Source of the DNA: V1-33 sp964523105
GTDB taxonomy: Bacteria > Verrucomicrobiota > Verrucomicrobiia > Verrucomicrobiales > V1-33
Reading direction: 5' to 3'
Assembly (NCBI GenBank): GCA_964523105.1
Contig: CAZFZN010000001.1
Location: forward strand, 62,001 to 126,000
Length of the DNA stretch: 64,000 nucleotides
The translations under genes were made by a program, and so were the position numbers. The notes beneath the pieces are model-generated. The model had not been told where the DNA came from. It worked only from the letters and a program-made list of their open reading frames with translations, and did not search any database. Of the stretch, positions 25,430-34,175 are shown one piece after another; position 1 is the stretch's first letter; each line of letters starts with the position of its first letter.

Positions 25430-28400
25430 ATGACCAGGATTCCCGCCCTGCCGCTGCTCACCCTCGCTTTGTCTGCACCACTCCATGCGGCCGTGGACTT
25501 CAATCGCGAGGTGCGCCCGCTGCTTTCGGACCACTGCTTCGCCTGCCACGGCCCCGATGCGGCGACACGTGAGGCCGGGCTGCGGCTCGACGACCGCGCG
25601 GCGGCGCTGACCCCGGCGGATTCCGGCAAGCCGGCTATCGTTCCCGGAAAGCCTGACGAAAGCGAGATGATCAGGCGCATCTTCACCGGCGATAAAGACG
25701 ATCAGATGCCGCCGGAGGAGTCGCACAAAAAGCTGAGCGCTCCGCAGAAGGAAACGCTCAAGCAATGGATCGCGGAAGGCGCGGAGTATCGCGGGCACTG
25801 GGCGTTCATCGCACCGGAGCGTCCGGCGGTGCCGGAGATGAGTGCGCAGTTCACAGTGCTCAGTTCTCAGTCAGCTGCTCCACCGGGCACTGCTCACTGG
25901 GCACTGAGCACTAATCCCATCGACCGCTTCCTCGCCGCGCGGTTGGCCAAAGAGAACCTCCCCGCGCAGCCCGAAGCGCCCAAAGAAACCCTCATCCGCC
26001 GCGTGTCGCTCGACCTCACTGGCCTGCCGCCGACGCTGGCCGAAGTGGATGCCTTCCTCGCCGACACTTCGCCGCAGGCTTACGAAAAAGTGGTGGACCG
26101 TCTGCTCGCGTCGCCGCGCTACGGCGAACACATGGCGGCGCAGTGGCTCGACTTCGCGCGCTACGCCGACAGCAACGGCTTTCAAAGCGATACCAAACGC
26201 GAGCAGTGGCTCTGGCGCGACTGGGTGATCAGCGCCTTCAATGCCAACATGCCGTTCGATCAATTCACCATCGAACAGCTCGCCGGTGATCTGCTTCCCC
26301 ATGCCACTCCGCAGCAGCTCACAGCCACCGGCTTCAACCGTAATCACCGGCTCAACGGCGAAGGCGGCCGCATTGTGGAGGAATGGTTTGCCGAGACTGT
26401 CATCGACCGCGTGGAGACTACCGGCCTGACATGGATGGCGCTCACGCTGAACTGCTGCCGCTGTCACGATCACAAGTACGACCCGGTTTCGCAGAGGGAG
26501 TTCTATCAATTGTTCGCCTACTTCAACTCCATCGAGGAAAGCGGCGTGATGGATGACTTCGGCGGAGCCGGCCGCACCCGGTCGGGAGGAAATTCCCGGC
26601 CGGTGATTTTCGTCCCGTCCCCGGATCAGGAACTGCAGCAAACGAAGCTCACAGCGGCGGTGCAGGAGGCCGAAGCGAAACTCGCCGCGGCGGAAAAGGA
26701 ACTGCCGGCGCTTCAGGCGAAATGGGAGCCCGGGTTTGCCCGGCAGGCCCGCTCGCAGCCGCAGGCATGGCATCCGCTCGTGAATGAAGCGGTGAAAAGT
26801 GAGGGCGGCGCCACGTTCACAAAACAGCCGGACGGCACCTGGCTGGCCGGCGGGAGGAATCCGGACCACGATGTCTATGTCATCACCGCACCCCTGTCTC
26901 CCGGAACCTTCACCGGCGTGCAGATTCATGCGATGCCGGATGCCTCGCTGCCCTCGCAAAGCCTCGGACGCTATCCGAACGGGAATTTCGTTCTCTCGGA
27001 CATCGACGCGGAAATCACGGCGCCTGGATTGAACGAGCCGCTGGAGGCGCAGTTCACCGCCGCCGATGCCGACTACGAGCAAAAAGGCTGGGAAGTGGAC
27101 TTCATCGTGAAAGACAAACCGAAACGCGGCAAGGGTTCGAAAAACAAACAGGGCTGGGCCGTGGACGGACCGACTAAAAAGGAGCCGCGCACCGCCGTTT
27201 TCGCCTGCGTTCCGGTCACGGTTCCGGGCGGTGCCACGATCCGGATTACGCTGCGCCACGACGCCCTCGCCGGTCACAACATCGGGCGTTTCAAAATCGC
27301 CACCACTTCCCTGCCCCCTTCGCTGGTGAAAGTGAAAGGCAGCGCGGTTCCCGCGGAGGTGCTCGCAGCGCTGGAGCTGGAATCCTCCAATCGCTCGCCC
27401 GCGCAGCGGACCGCGCTTGCCAAATTCTTCCGCGAAAACACCGCCAACCCTGCCAAAGAAGCGGAAGCCGCACTCGCCTCAGCGAAGAAGGCTCTCACTG
27501 CCCTCGAGGACGAAATGCCCGGCGTAATGGTCATGAAGGAAGCCGCCAAGCCGCGCGATGCCTTCATTCTGAAACGCGGCGAATACGACAAACCCGGCGA
27601 CAAAGTCACGCGCGCCCTGCCAGCCGTGCTCCCCCCGCTGCCGCCAGGAGCACCCAACAACCGTCTCGGGTTCGCGCAGTGGCTCGTCTCCGGACAACAC
27701 CCGCTCACGGCACGGGTCTGGGTGAACCGTCAGTGGGAGAAGTTCTTCGGCACGGGACTGGTGAAGACCTCTGAAAACTTCGGCGTGCAGGCCGACTTCC
27801 CCAGCCATCCCGAACTGCTCGACTGGCTGGCGACGGAATTCGTTAGTCTCAAGTGGGACATGAAAGCGGTGCAGAAACTCATGGTATTGAGCGCCGCTTA
27901 CCGGCAGTCGTCGAAAGTGACTCCGCAGGTTCTCGAGCGCGATCCTGAGAACCGCCTCCTGGCCCGCGGACCCCGTTTTCGGCTCAGCGGTGAAACGCTG
28001 CGCGACCAGGCACTGGCACTCAGCGGACTGCTCGTGAACCGGATCGGCGGGGAAAGCGTCCGCCCTTACATGCCGCCCGGCGTGTGGGATGAAACGAGCG
28101 TGTACGGCGACCTGCGCAACTACCAGCCTGACAAAGGCGACGCGCTCTACCGCCGCACGCTTTACACCATCTGGAAACGCACCGCCGCGCCGCCCACCAT
28201 GCTGCTTTTCGATTCGCCCACGCGGGAAATCTGCACCGTCAAACGCAGCCGGACCAACACCCCTCTCCAGGCCCTCGCCCTGCTCAACGAAGTCACCAGC
28301 GTGGAAGCCGCGCGCCAGCTCGCTGCGCGCATGCTCAAGGAGGGCGGCACCAATCCCGCCGCCCGCATTGCCTGGGCCTTCCGCACCGTTACCGCGCGCC

Positions 28401-28606
28401 GGCCTTCGCCGGAGGAGCTGCATATCCTAACCGCGCGTTATGCAGAGCGCCTCACCCGCTACCGGACTGACGCCGACGCCGCAAAAAAACTTATCACCCA
28501 CGGATCCTCCGTGCCCGACTCCTCACTCGATCCCGCGGAACTCGCCGCCGCGACCGTCACCGCCAACGTCCTGCTGAATCTCGACGAAGTGGTGACGCGG
28601 GAATAG
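25430..28606 (+). CDS. PSCyt1/PSCyt2/PSD1 domain cytochrome-linked protein (DUF1549/DUF1553)
   Basis: 1058 residues with a signal peptide (PALPLLTLALSAPLHAA). A PSCyt1 heme motif CFACHGPD (C36, C39, H40) begins the protein. PSCyt2/DUF1549 follows (RVSLDLTGLPPTLAEVDAFL, YGEHMAAQWLDFARYADSNG, CCRCHDHKYDPVSQREFYQ). A long middle domain separates it from PSD1/DUF1553 (RLGFAQWLVSGQHPLTARVWVNRQWEKFFG, TFPSPEE-like tail). These proteins abound in planctomycetes and verrucomicrobia, often beside a DUF1501 gene, and are linked to polysaccharide degradation. No DUF1501 gene is adjacent here. Residues about 138-161 are a repeat-derived insert. Confidence 0.92.
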   Translation: MTRIPALPLLTLALSAPLHAAVDFNREVRPLLSDHCFACHGPDAATREAGLRLDDRAAALTPADSGKPAIVPGKPDESEMIRRIFTGDKDDQMPPEESHKKLSAPQKETLKQWIAEGAEYRGHWAFIAPERPAVPEMSAQFTVLSSQSAAPPGTAHWALSTNPIDRFLAARLAKENLPAQPEAPKETLIRRVSLDLTGLPPTLAEVDAFLADTSPQAYEKVVDRLLASPRYGEHMAAQWLDFARYADSNGFQSDTKREQWLWRDWVISAFNANMPFDQFTIEQLAGDLLPHATPQQLTATGFNRNHRLNGEGGRIVEEWFAETVIDRVETTGLTWMALTLNCCRCHDHKYDPVSQREFYQLFAYFNSIEESGVMDDFGGAGRTRSGGNSRPVIFVPSPDQELQQTKLTAAVQEAEAKLAAAEKELPALQAKWEPGFARQARSQPQAWHPLVNEAVKSEGGATFTKQPDGTWLAGGRNPDHDVYVITAPLSPGTFTGVQIHAMPDASLPSQSLGRYPNGNFVLSDIDAEITAPGLNEPLEAQFTAADADYEQKGWEVDFIVKDKPKRGKGSKNKQGWAVDGPTKKEPRTAVFACVPVTVPGGATIRITLRHDALAGHNIGRFKIATTSLPPSLVKVKGSAVPAEVLAALELESSNRSPAQRTALAKFFRENTANPAKEAEAALASAKKALTALEDEMPGVMVMKEAAKPRDAFILKRGEYDKPGDKVTRALPAVLPPLPPGAPNNRLGFAQWLVSGQHPLTARVWVNRQWEKFFGTGLVKTSENFGVQADFPSHPELLDWLATEFVSLKWDMKAVQKLMVLSAAYRQSSKVTPQVLERDPENRLLARGPRFRLSGETLRDQALALSGLLVNRIGGESVRPYMPPGVWDETSVYGDLRNYQPDKGDALYRRTLYTIWKRTAAPPTMLLFDSPTREICTVKRSRTNTPLQALALLNEVTSVEAARQLAARMLKEGGTNPAARIAWAFRTVTARRPSPEELHILTARYAERLTRYRTDADAAKKLITHGSSVPDSSLDPAELAAATVTANVLLNLDEVVTRE
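25842..25912. repeat. In-frame palindromic insert in PSD1 gene
   Basis: AGTGCTCAGT (25855-25864) and ACTGAGCACT (25903-25912) are perfect reverse complements flanking several near-copies of CAGTGCTCA and GGGCACTG. Translated in frame, the segment adds about 24 residues (SAQFTVLSSQSAAPPG and so on) between the conserved RPAVPEM and NPIDRFLAARL motifs, which normally lie close together in this family. Confidence 0.65.
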
Positions 28607-28660
28607 CAGCAATCGAATCTTGACCGGAACCCCGCCTCTGCTAAATGCAGGCTACGCCGC

Positions 28661-28734
28661 GCGGGTGTAGTTCAATGGCAGAACACGAGCTTCCCAAGCT
28701 TGATACGTGGGTTCGATTCCCATCACCCGCTCCA
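28661..28734 (+). tRNA. tRNA-Gly (CCC)
   Basis: A 74-nt cloverleaf with encoded CCA (28732-28734). Acceptor gcgggtg/cacccgc, D stem gttc/gaac, anticodon stem cgagc/gcttg with loop ttcccaa (anticodon CCC), and T arm gtggg-ttcgatt-cccat. It lies 54 nt after the PSD1 stop codon. Confidence 0.95.
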
Positions 28735-28831
28735 CTTCGCTCACCGCTGCGTTGACCGGCGGCTGCACCGGTAATGACTCACGGAGGCTGCAGGGACGGC
28801 GCCTGGCCTTGAAGACGGACCCGGCACTCTG

Positions 28832-29488
28832 TTATCGCCGGCCCGCACCCCATGCGCCGCGGCGTTTTGCTTTGGCTTCGCGCTCCAGTTCGAGCAGGCG
28901 GCTGCGCTGCGCGCGGTTGGTGGTGCCGTCCATACGCTCCACTCCTTTGGTGTAAAGACGCGCCAGACCGTGACCGATGAGGGCCTCTCCGAGATCCTGC
29001 CCGCCCGCACTGACAAAGGCGAAGTAGCGCCCGCTGTCATAGACCGGCTCCCAGCGGGTTTCGACGGTGACGGGACCTTTGCCGAGCAGTTTCATCGTGA
29101 ACGCCTTCGCCTCGACGCCTGCACCGATGGTTTCGTCCTCGGAAAGTCCGCCGAAGTAGGCACCCTGTTCGGCGATGCGCTCACCGTTATACTGATGCCG
29201 GTATTTCTCCGGACAGTCGGCATAGTAGAGCCGGAAGGTGTGCGTTTCCGTGCCGCTGCGCAGCACGAAGCTGTCGCCGTCGTTGGTGTTGTCCTCCACC
29301 AGCGTGCAATTCGTCAGCCGCTCCCACCGGCCTTCGGATTTGGGGACGCGTTCCGTGGTGCGGGGACGATCACCGGCAGTCCGCGGGGTTCCGTGCTTTC
29401 CGTACATTCTCAGCAAAACGACGGCCACCACGGCGACGACGAGAACGATGAGCTGCCAGAGATTTTGCGGCGGATTCATGCGGGGCAT
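28832..29488 (-). CDS. Membrane-anchored staphylococcal-nuclease-like (SNase) protein
   Basis: 218 residues (start 29488, with 29479 an equal alternative). An N-terminal membrane span (LIVLVVAVVAVVLL) is followed by a charged linker and an SNase domain: NTNDGDSFVL, the conserved FRLYYADCPE with its Arg and Asp, then GVEAKAFTMKLLGKGPVTVE, YDSGRYFAFV and EALIGHGLARLYTKGV. The Arg-Asp-Glu catalytic cluster appears complete. The enzyme should cleave DNA or RNA outside the cytoplasmic membrane in a calcium-dependent way. It is transcribed toward tRNA-Gly and diverges from the small zinc-ribbon gene at 29573. Confidence 0.88.
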   Translation of the reverse strand: MPRMNPPQNLWQLIVLVVAVVAVVLLRMYGKHGTPRTAGDRPRTTERVPKSEGRWERLTNCTLVEDNTNDGDSFVLRSGTETHTFRLYYADCPEKYRHQYNGERIAEQGAYFGGLSEDETIGAGVEAKAFTMKLLGKGPVTVETRWEPVYDSGRYFAFVSAGGQDLGEALIGHGLARLYTKGVERMDGTTNRAQRSRLLELEREAKAKRRGAWGAGRR

Positions 29489-29572
29489 GACCGGTGTGTG
29501 CCATGAACCGGCTCCCGCGGAAACGGGAAATCTTTGTCGGCAGGCGCCGGTGATTGTGCATATTCCGGCATC

Positions 29573-29881
29573 ATGCCCCGCCCTCAGCCATCACACAAAG
29601 ACGCCGACTGGTTTGCCTGTCCGGAGTGCGGCGCGGAAGTCCGCGTCGGTTCGCGCGGCTGCACCGCGTGCTCCGGCAAGTCATGGGAACAGGAGGAATA
29701 CCTCGACGGACTCGATCTGCCGGAGGATCCGGCGGAGTTCGATTACGACGAATTCGTGAAGCGCGAGTTTGGCCGGGGATCCGCGCGGCTCAAGCCTGCC
29801 GGTCTTTCGTGGAAGTGGTGGATCACCGGCCTGATCCTGCTGGGAGCGCTGGCTGCGGGATGGGTGCTGCGGATGCGTTAG
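29573..29881 (+). CDS. Small zinc-ribbon membrane protein
   Basis: 102 residues from ATG 29573. The N-terminus holds two CxxC pairs in ribbon spacing (FACPECGAEV and GCTACSG), followed by an acidic segment (EYLDGLDLPEDPAEFDYDEF) and a C-terminal membrane span (WWITGLILLGALAAGWVL). I recognise no specific function. The last 59 bp overlap the convergent kinase gene. Confidence 0.75.
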   Translation: MPRPQPSHKDADWFACPECGAEVRVGSRGCTACSGKSWEQEEYLDGLDLPEDPAEFDYDEFVKREFGRGSARLKPAGLSWKWWITGLILLGALAAGWVLRMR

Positions 29882-32800
29882 GGCCGGCAGTGCCGGCGCC
29901 GGCCCAGACGTTGATCGAGCCGTCCCACAGGAGCGCCGCAATGCCGCGCCCGCCCAGCACGAAGCCCGCGAGTTCACGCGGCGCCATTTGTGCCGCGGGC
30001 AGGCGCCCCAGCGGCTGATAGGTCGTCAGGTCCCAAAGGCGGATGCGGCTGTCTTTGGCTGCGGAAGCGAGCCTCCGGCCATCCGGCGAAATGAACAGAG
30101 CGACGACGGCGGCGGCATGGCCATTGAGCGTGGCGGAAAGCGTCAGGGCGCGGTCCTCGTGGAGCCGGATGCTGCCGTCCCGGCAGCCTGCGGCAAGGAT
30201 CGCGCCATCGGGCAGCCACACCACGGATTCGACAGGCGATCCGGCGCTGGAGGCGCGGCGTTCGACTCCGGAGGGCCAGTCGAAGAGGCGCAGCACTCCC
30301 TTTTCATCTCCGGCAGCGAGGCGTGTCTCGTCCGGAGCCAGCGCAGGGTGGATGCGGTCCCATTGATCAGAGGCCGACCAGACGAGCGCCCCGCTGCTGC
30401 GGTCGTAAATCCTCACATGGCGGCCGGCGTCGCTCCAGACCGTCACCCAGCGCGAACCGGTGAGACGTGCGCGTTCGATTTTCAGAGCACCGGTCCCGGC
30501 GAGAGCCGTTTCACTATGGAATGCGCCGCCGGTGTGTGCGGTGCGCAGCTTCCAAACCGCATCCTCCGGCCGGCGCGCCAGCAGAACCGGCGCCCCGCCG
30601 TCGAAACCGGCCGGCAGTGCGGAGTTTGTCAGGAGATGCTCCGTGATTTGCCCTGTCTCCAGATTCACCATGCAGCATCCTCCGTCGCCGCCGCCCGCAA
30701 GGAAACGTCCATCCACCGAGGGCACGAGCGATCCGGTGGCCGGCACGCTGCGCAAACAGTCCCAGAGTCCGGTCGCGGAACCCGGCTGCCAGAGCCGCAC
30801 GCTGCCGTCCTCCTCGCCTGTGGCGAGAAGGCCGCCCGCAGGCGCCCATGCCATGCAAAGGAGCGGCGACCGCTTTCCCCGCAGCGGGCTGAGCATGGCG
30901 CCGTCGCTCAACTGATGCATCCGCACCCGCTGCTCGTGATCCGTGATGGCCACGAGTCGATTGTCCGGCGAAGGCGCGAAGCGTCCGGTGTCGCTGTAAG
31001 AACCCTCTCCGAGGCTGCGGAGCCAAAGGCGGCGGCGCCAGTCCCCCTCCATGATGCGGGGCAGTGCAGCGGATTGAAGCAAAAACTTGTCAGGGGCCGC
31101 AAGCGGCGTCACGCGGAATGTCTTTCCGAACGCCTCGTCGCGCCATTCCGCCATGAGAGCGCCGCCGGGCAGTGAGAATACCCGCAGAGTCTGCTCTGCG
31201 TCATGAACGGTCATGGCCAGACGCAGGTCCGGCGAGACGGCCAGCATCCGGCCGGCGCCGGGGAAAAGCACTGACCACGAGCCGGAATCGAGATCGAACA
31301 CTCCGAGATCATGCGCCGCCTCCTCTTCAGCGACGAGGTAATGCGTGCGATCCAGAAAGACGCCGCGCCCCGCATGGCCGGGGAGCCAGTCGAACAGCCA
31401 GCGGTCCCTGAGACGCCAGAACTTGGTGCCGTCGTTGTCGGCGGTCGCGAGCAGCGCGCCGTCCGGTGAAAAAGCCATCCCATGAGCGGCGGGCGCGCGG
31501 GTGGAATGAGGCAGGCGCCCCTCCGCGTGCAGCCCCACCACCGCGAGCAGCGCCCCGCCGGAACCGGCGCGGCCCTGCGCGACCTGGCGGGCCGCATCGC
31601 GCACTTTCCACGCATTGAGATCCCATTCGTTAGGCACGGAGGGATCGGGAATGCGCGCGAGAAGTTTGCCGCCCGGCGAGTGCCAGAGCGTCACCCGTTC
31701 GTCGGTGGAAGCGGCGGCGAGGAGCGAACCGTCGGGCGACCATGCCAGTTCACGCACCGGCCCTGACGATTTCATGAGCTGGACCTGATCGCCGGCGAGG
31801 GCGCGCTGATAAATGTCCCACTCCATGCCCCGGTCGCGCGAGGCGCGGTGATATTCGAGCTTTTCGGCGGCGATGCCATAATCACCGTTCTCCAGCGCAT
31901 CGGCCACGGCATCCATGTCCGCGGCGTAATGACGCGCCCGCGCGGAGGCCCAGCCGGCTTCGGCGCGGTCGCGCTCGAGTCTCACACGCCCCTCTTCACG
32001 CCAGCGCTGCCACAGGAAGGCCGAGGCGCCGGCGGCGAACAGCAGCATGAAGGAAGCCAGCGCGGGATGGCGCCGGAGCCATTTGAAAGTGCGTTCGACC
32101 GTGCCGGGCCGGCGTGCAGCGATCGGCTCATGCCGCAGCCAGCGGTCGAGATCGTCGGCGAGCGCTCCGGCGCTGGAGTAGCGTCGCGAGGGATCCTTGG
32201 CGAGACACTTCAATGCTATCGTTTCGAGATCGCGGTCCACCGTCCGCACCACGGTGGAGGGGGAGGCCGGCTCCTCCTCCAGCACGCGGCGCATGGTCTC
32301 CAGGGCATTCGCGCCGCGGAAGGGCGGCCGGCCGGTGAGCATTTCATAAAGAATCGCGCCCAAACTGTACACGTCAGACGCTGTCGTGACGCGTCCGCTC
32401 TGTCCGCCGGCCTGTTCCGGTGCCATGTACTGAGGGGTGCCGAGCGCGGCGCCGCTCAATGTCAGGCTGCTGTCGCCTTCGAGGCGGCGTGCGAGCCCGA
32501 AATCACACACCCAGGGCTCACCCGCGGCGTCCACCATGATATTGGCCGGCTTCAAATCGCGGTGCAGCACGCCATGGCGGTGGGCGAAGTCCACGGCGCG
32601 GGCCACCTTGATCAGCAGGCGGATTCTTTCCTCCTGCGGCCAGCCGGCATCACCCAGCCGGGCGCTGAGCTGACCGCCCTCCACGATCTTCATCGTGTAG
32701 AAAGCCTGTCCGTCCACCTCGCCACATTCATAAACCGGCATGAGATGCGGATGGTCGAGGGCCGCCATCACCTCGATCTCCGCACGAAACCGCCGCGCCG

Positions 32801-33086
32801 CCGCTTCGCCGGCGAGCACCGGGGAGGCGATCATTTTCAGGGCTACCTCCCGCCCCAGCTGCAGATGCCTCGCGCGATAGACCACTCCCATGCCGCCGCG
32901 TCCGGCGACGCCGGTGATCTCATAGTCGCCGAAGCGCCCGGTGACCGGATCCGCCGCAGCGACTTCCCCTTCCCCGTCACTGAGAGCGGAGACAAGGCAG
33001 CGCGGACACACGCGCCCCCGACGCGAGGGCGGCATGGCTCCGCCGCAGCGCACACAATGCCGGGCGGATTGCACGGGAATCTGCAT
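29823..33086 (-). CDS. Ser/Thr protein kinase with N-terminal zinc ribbon and C-terminal WD40 propellers
   Basis: 1087 residues from ATG 33086, chosen because AGGGAAG lies 4 nt upstream and the next start would add 51 residues without protein character. Zinc ribbon CVRCGG...CPRC (11-30) precedes a Hanks-type kinase: glycine loop GRGGMGVVY (62-70), K84, HRDLKPAN (D177), DFG 195-197, APEQ and VYSLGAILYEMLTG. A membrane span lies at about 341-361. The remaining 700 residues are WD40-like repeats (LAWSPDGSLLAAASTDERVTLW). It should sense a signal through the propeller outside the membrane and phosphorylate cytoplasmic proteins. Its 3' end overlaps the small zinc-ribbon gene by 59 bp. Confidence 0.93.
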   Translation of the reverse strand: MQIPVQSARHCVRCGGAMPPSRRGRVCPRCLVSALSDGEGEVAAADPVTGRFGDYEITGVAGRGGMGVVYRARHLQLGREVALKMIASPVLAGEAAARRFRAEIEVMAALDHPHLMPVYECGEVDGQAFYTMKIVEGGQLSARLGDAGWPQEERIRLLIKVARAVDFAHRHGVLHRDLKPANIMVDAAGEPWVCDFGLARRLEGDSSLTLSGAALGTPQYMAPEQAGGQSGRVTTASDVYSLGAILYEMLTGRPPFRGANALETMRRVLEEEPASPSTVVRTVDRDLETIALKCLAKDPSRRYSSAGALADDLDRWLRHEPIAARRPGTVERTFKWLRRHPALASFMLLFAAGASAFLWQRWREEGRVRLERDRAEAGWASARARHYAADMDAVADALENGDYGIAAEKLEYHRASRDRGMEWDIYQRALAGDQVQLMKSSGPVRELAWSPDGSLLAAASTDERVTLWHSPGGKLLARIPDPSVPNEWDLNAWKVRDAARQVAQGRAGSGGALLAVVGLHAEGRLPHSTRAPAAHGMAFSPDGALLATADNDGTKFWRLRDRWLFDWLPGHAGRGVFLDRTHYLVAEEEAAHDLGVFDLDSGSWSVLFPGAGRMLAVSPDLRLAMTVHDAEQTLRVFSLPGGALMAEWRDEAFGKTFRVTPLAAPDKFLLQSAALPRIMEGDWRRRLWLRSLGEGSYSDTGRFAPSPDNRLVAITDHEQRVRMHQLSDGAMLSPLRGKRSPLLCMAWAPAGGLLATGEEDGSVRLWQPGSATGLWDCLRSVPATGSLVPSVDGRFLAGGGDGGCCMVNLETGQITEHLLTNSALPAGFDGGAPVLLARRPEDAVWKLRTAHTGGAFHSETALAGTGALKIERARLTGSRWVTVWSDAGRHVRIYDRSSGALVWSASDQWDRIHPALAPDETRLAAGDEKGVLRLFDWPSGVERRASSAGSPVESVVWLPDGAILAAGCRDGSIRLHEDRALTLSATLNGHAAAVVALFISPDGRRLASAAKDSRIRLWDLTTYQPLGRLPAAQMAPRELAGFVLGGRGIAALLWDGSINVWAGAGTAGPNASAAPIPQPALPAGSGR

Positions 33087-33210
33087 CACTTCCCTACTGA
33101 ACGCTTTCTTATGGAATGTCACGCCTCCCCGGGAGGGAAATCCGGTGAAATCCGGGGATTGACCAGTCCGGCACCGGCATGTAATCCGGAAGGAATTCCG
33201 CGTAATATTC

Positions 33211-34029
33211 ATGGACCGTTTCCTGATCGTCGCAGGCATCTGGATCGCCGGGAGCGCGTTGCGCTCGTTCGGAGTGGTGCTGCTGCGAAAAATCGGGGCG
33301 CTGCTCTATCTTACCGCTTCGTACTTCGCGGGCTGGTATGTCAGCGGTTCCCACATCGGTGGCGCTTGTGCCGTGGCGGCGTGGTTCATGCTGCCGTGGG
33401 TGGAGATCATTTTCCGCGTCCGGGCTCTGCGGCTCCCCATCAACAAGTCACTCACCAGCCGCTATCCGCCGAGCCGGGATGAGTTTCCCAATCTGCGCGA
33501 ACTGACTGGAGAACTGGAGAGTGAGGAATTTGAAATGGTGGAGGATGCCGGCTGGGAAGCGGGGGACGTGAAGCAGTTTATCCGGCTGCTCTATCATCCG
33601 GAGAAGCGCGTGCAGGCGGCGATCAGTCAGAGCCAGCAGCGCGGTGCCAGTGTCATCTATCTCAGCATCACCTCCCGGGGCACGGACGGGACAACGTGGA
33701 TCACCACGGACTATCCGTTTTCCAACACCATGGAACAGCCGCCCGGCGTGCAGGTGCAGCGCCTGCCCTGGGCACAGAGCTTCTCGACCTTCTTCCAGCA
33801 GCACCTCGACTGGATTGCAGGGCACGGGCTGAAGGGACCGGACAACTGCGTGGAAGTGGAGGCATCCACCCTGACCGAAAGGCTGACGGGCGAACTGCAG
33901 CATCAAATCCGGCACAATCTGAGTCGCGGCCTGATCAAGGAAATCGGCGGCGGATTCTTTCGCTATTCATGGCGCGGCTGCTTTTATCTCTGGCGGCAGT
34001 TCATCAAGGACCTCGTCAAGCTGGCCTGA
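33211..34029 (+). CDS. Membrane protein, function unknown
   Basis: 272 residues. Two membrane spans at the N-terminus (FLIVAGIWIAGSALRSFGVVLL, YLTASYFAGWYVSG plus GACAVAAWFMLPW) are followed by a soluble domain of about 200 residues with ELTGELESEEFEMVEDAGW and a helical C-terminus (LTGELQHQIRHNLSRGLIKE). No family is recognised. It diverges from the kinase gene across a 124-nt gap and precedes the sugar-dehydrogenase gene. Confidence 0.7.
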   Translation: MDRFLIVAGIWIAGSALRSFGVVLLRKIGALLYLTASYFAGWYVSGSHIGGACAVAAWFMLPWVEIIFRVRALRLPINKSLTSRYPPSRDEFPNLRELTGELESEEFEMVEDAGWEAGDVKQFIRLLYHPEKRVQAAISQSQQRGASVIYLSITSRGTDGTTWITTDYPFSNTMEQPPGVQVQRLPWAQSFSTFFQQHLDWIAGHGLKGPDNCVEVEASTLTERLTGELQHQIRHNLSRGLIKEIGGGFFRYSWRGCFYLWRQFIKDLVKLA

Positions 34030-34175
34030 CAATCAACCGCCTCCGGCAGTGCAGGCTCCGGCGGCAGCAGCATGCCGGCCGAAGCCCGGCCCGCAGCATT
34101 AAAACCCGGTGCAACGCCGCGGGCGAATCGCATTTCCGGTCTTTGCGGCCGCGGGCCGCTGTGCTTTGTTCCCGC

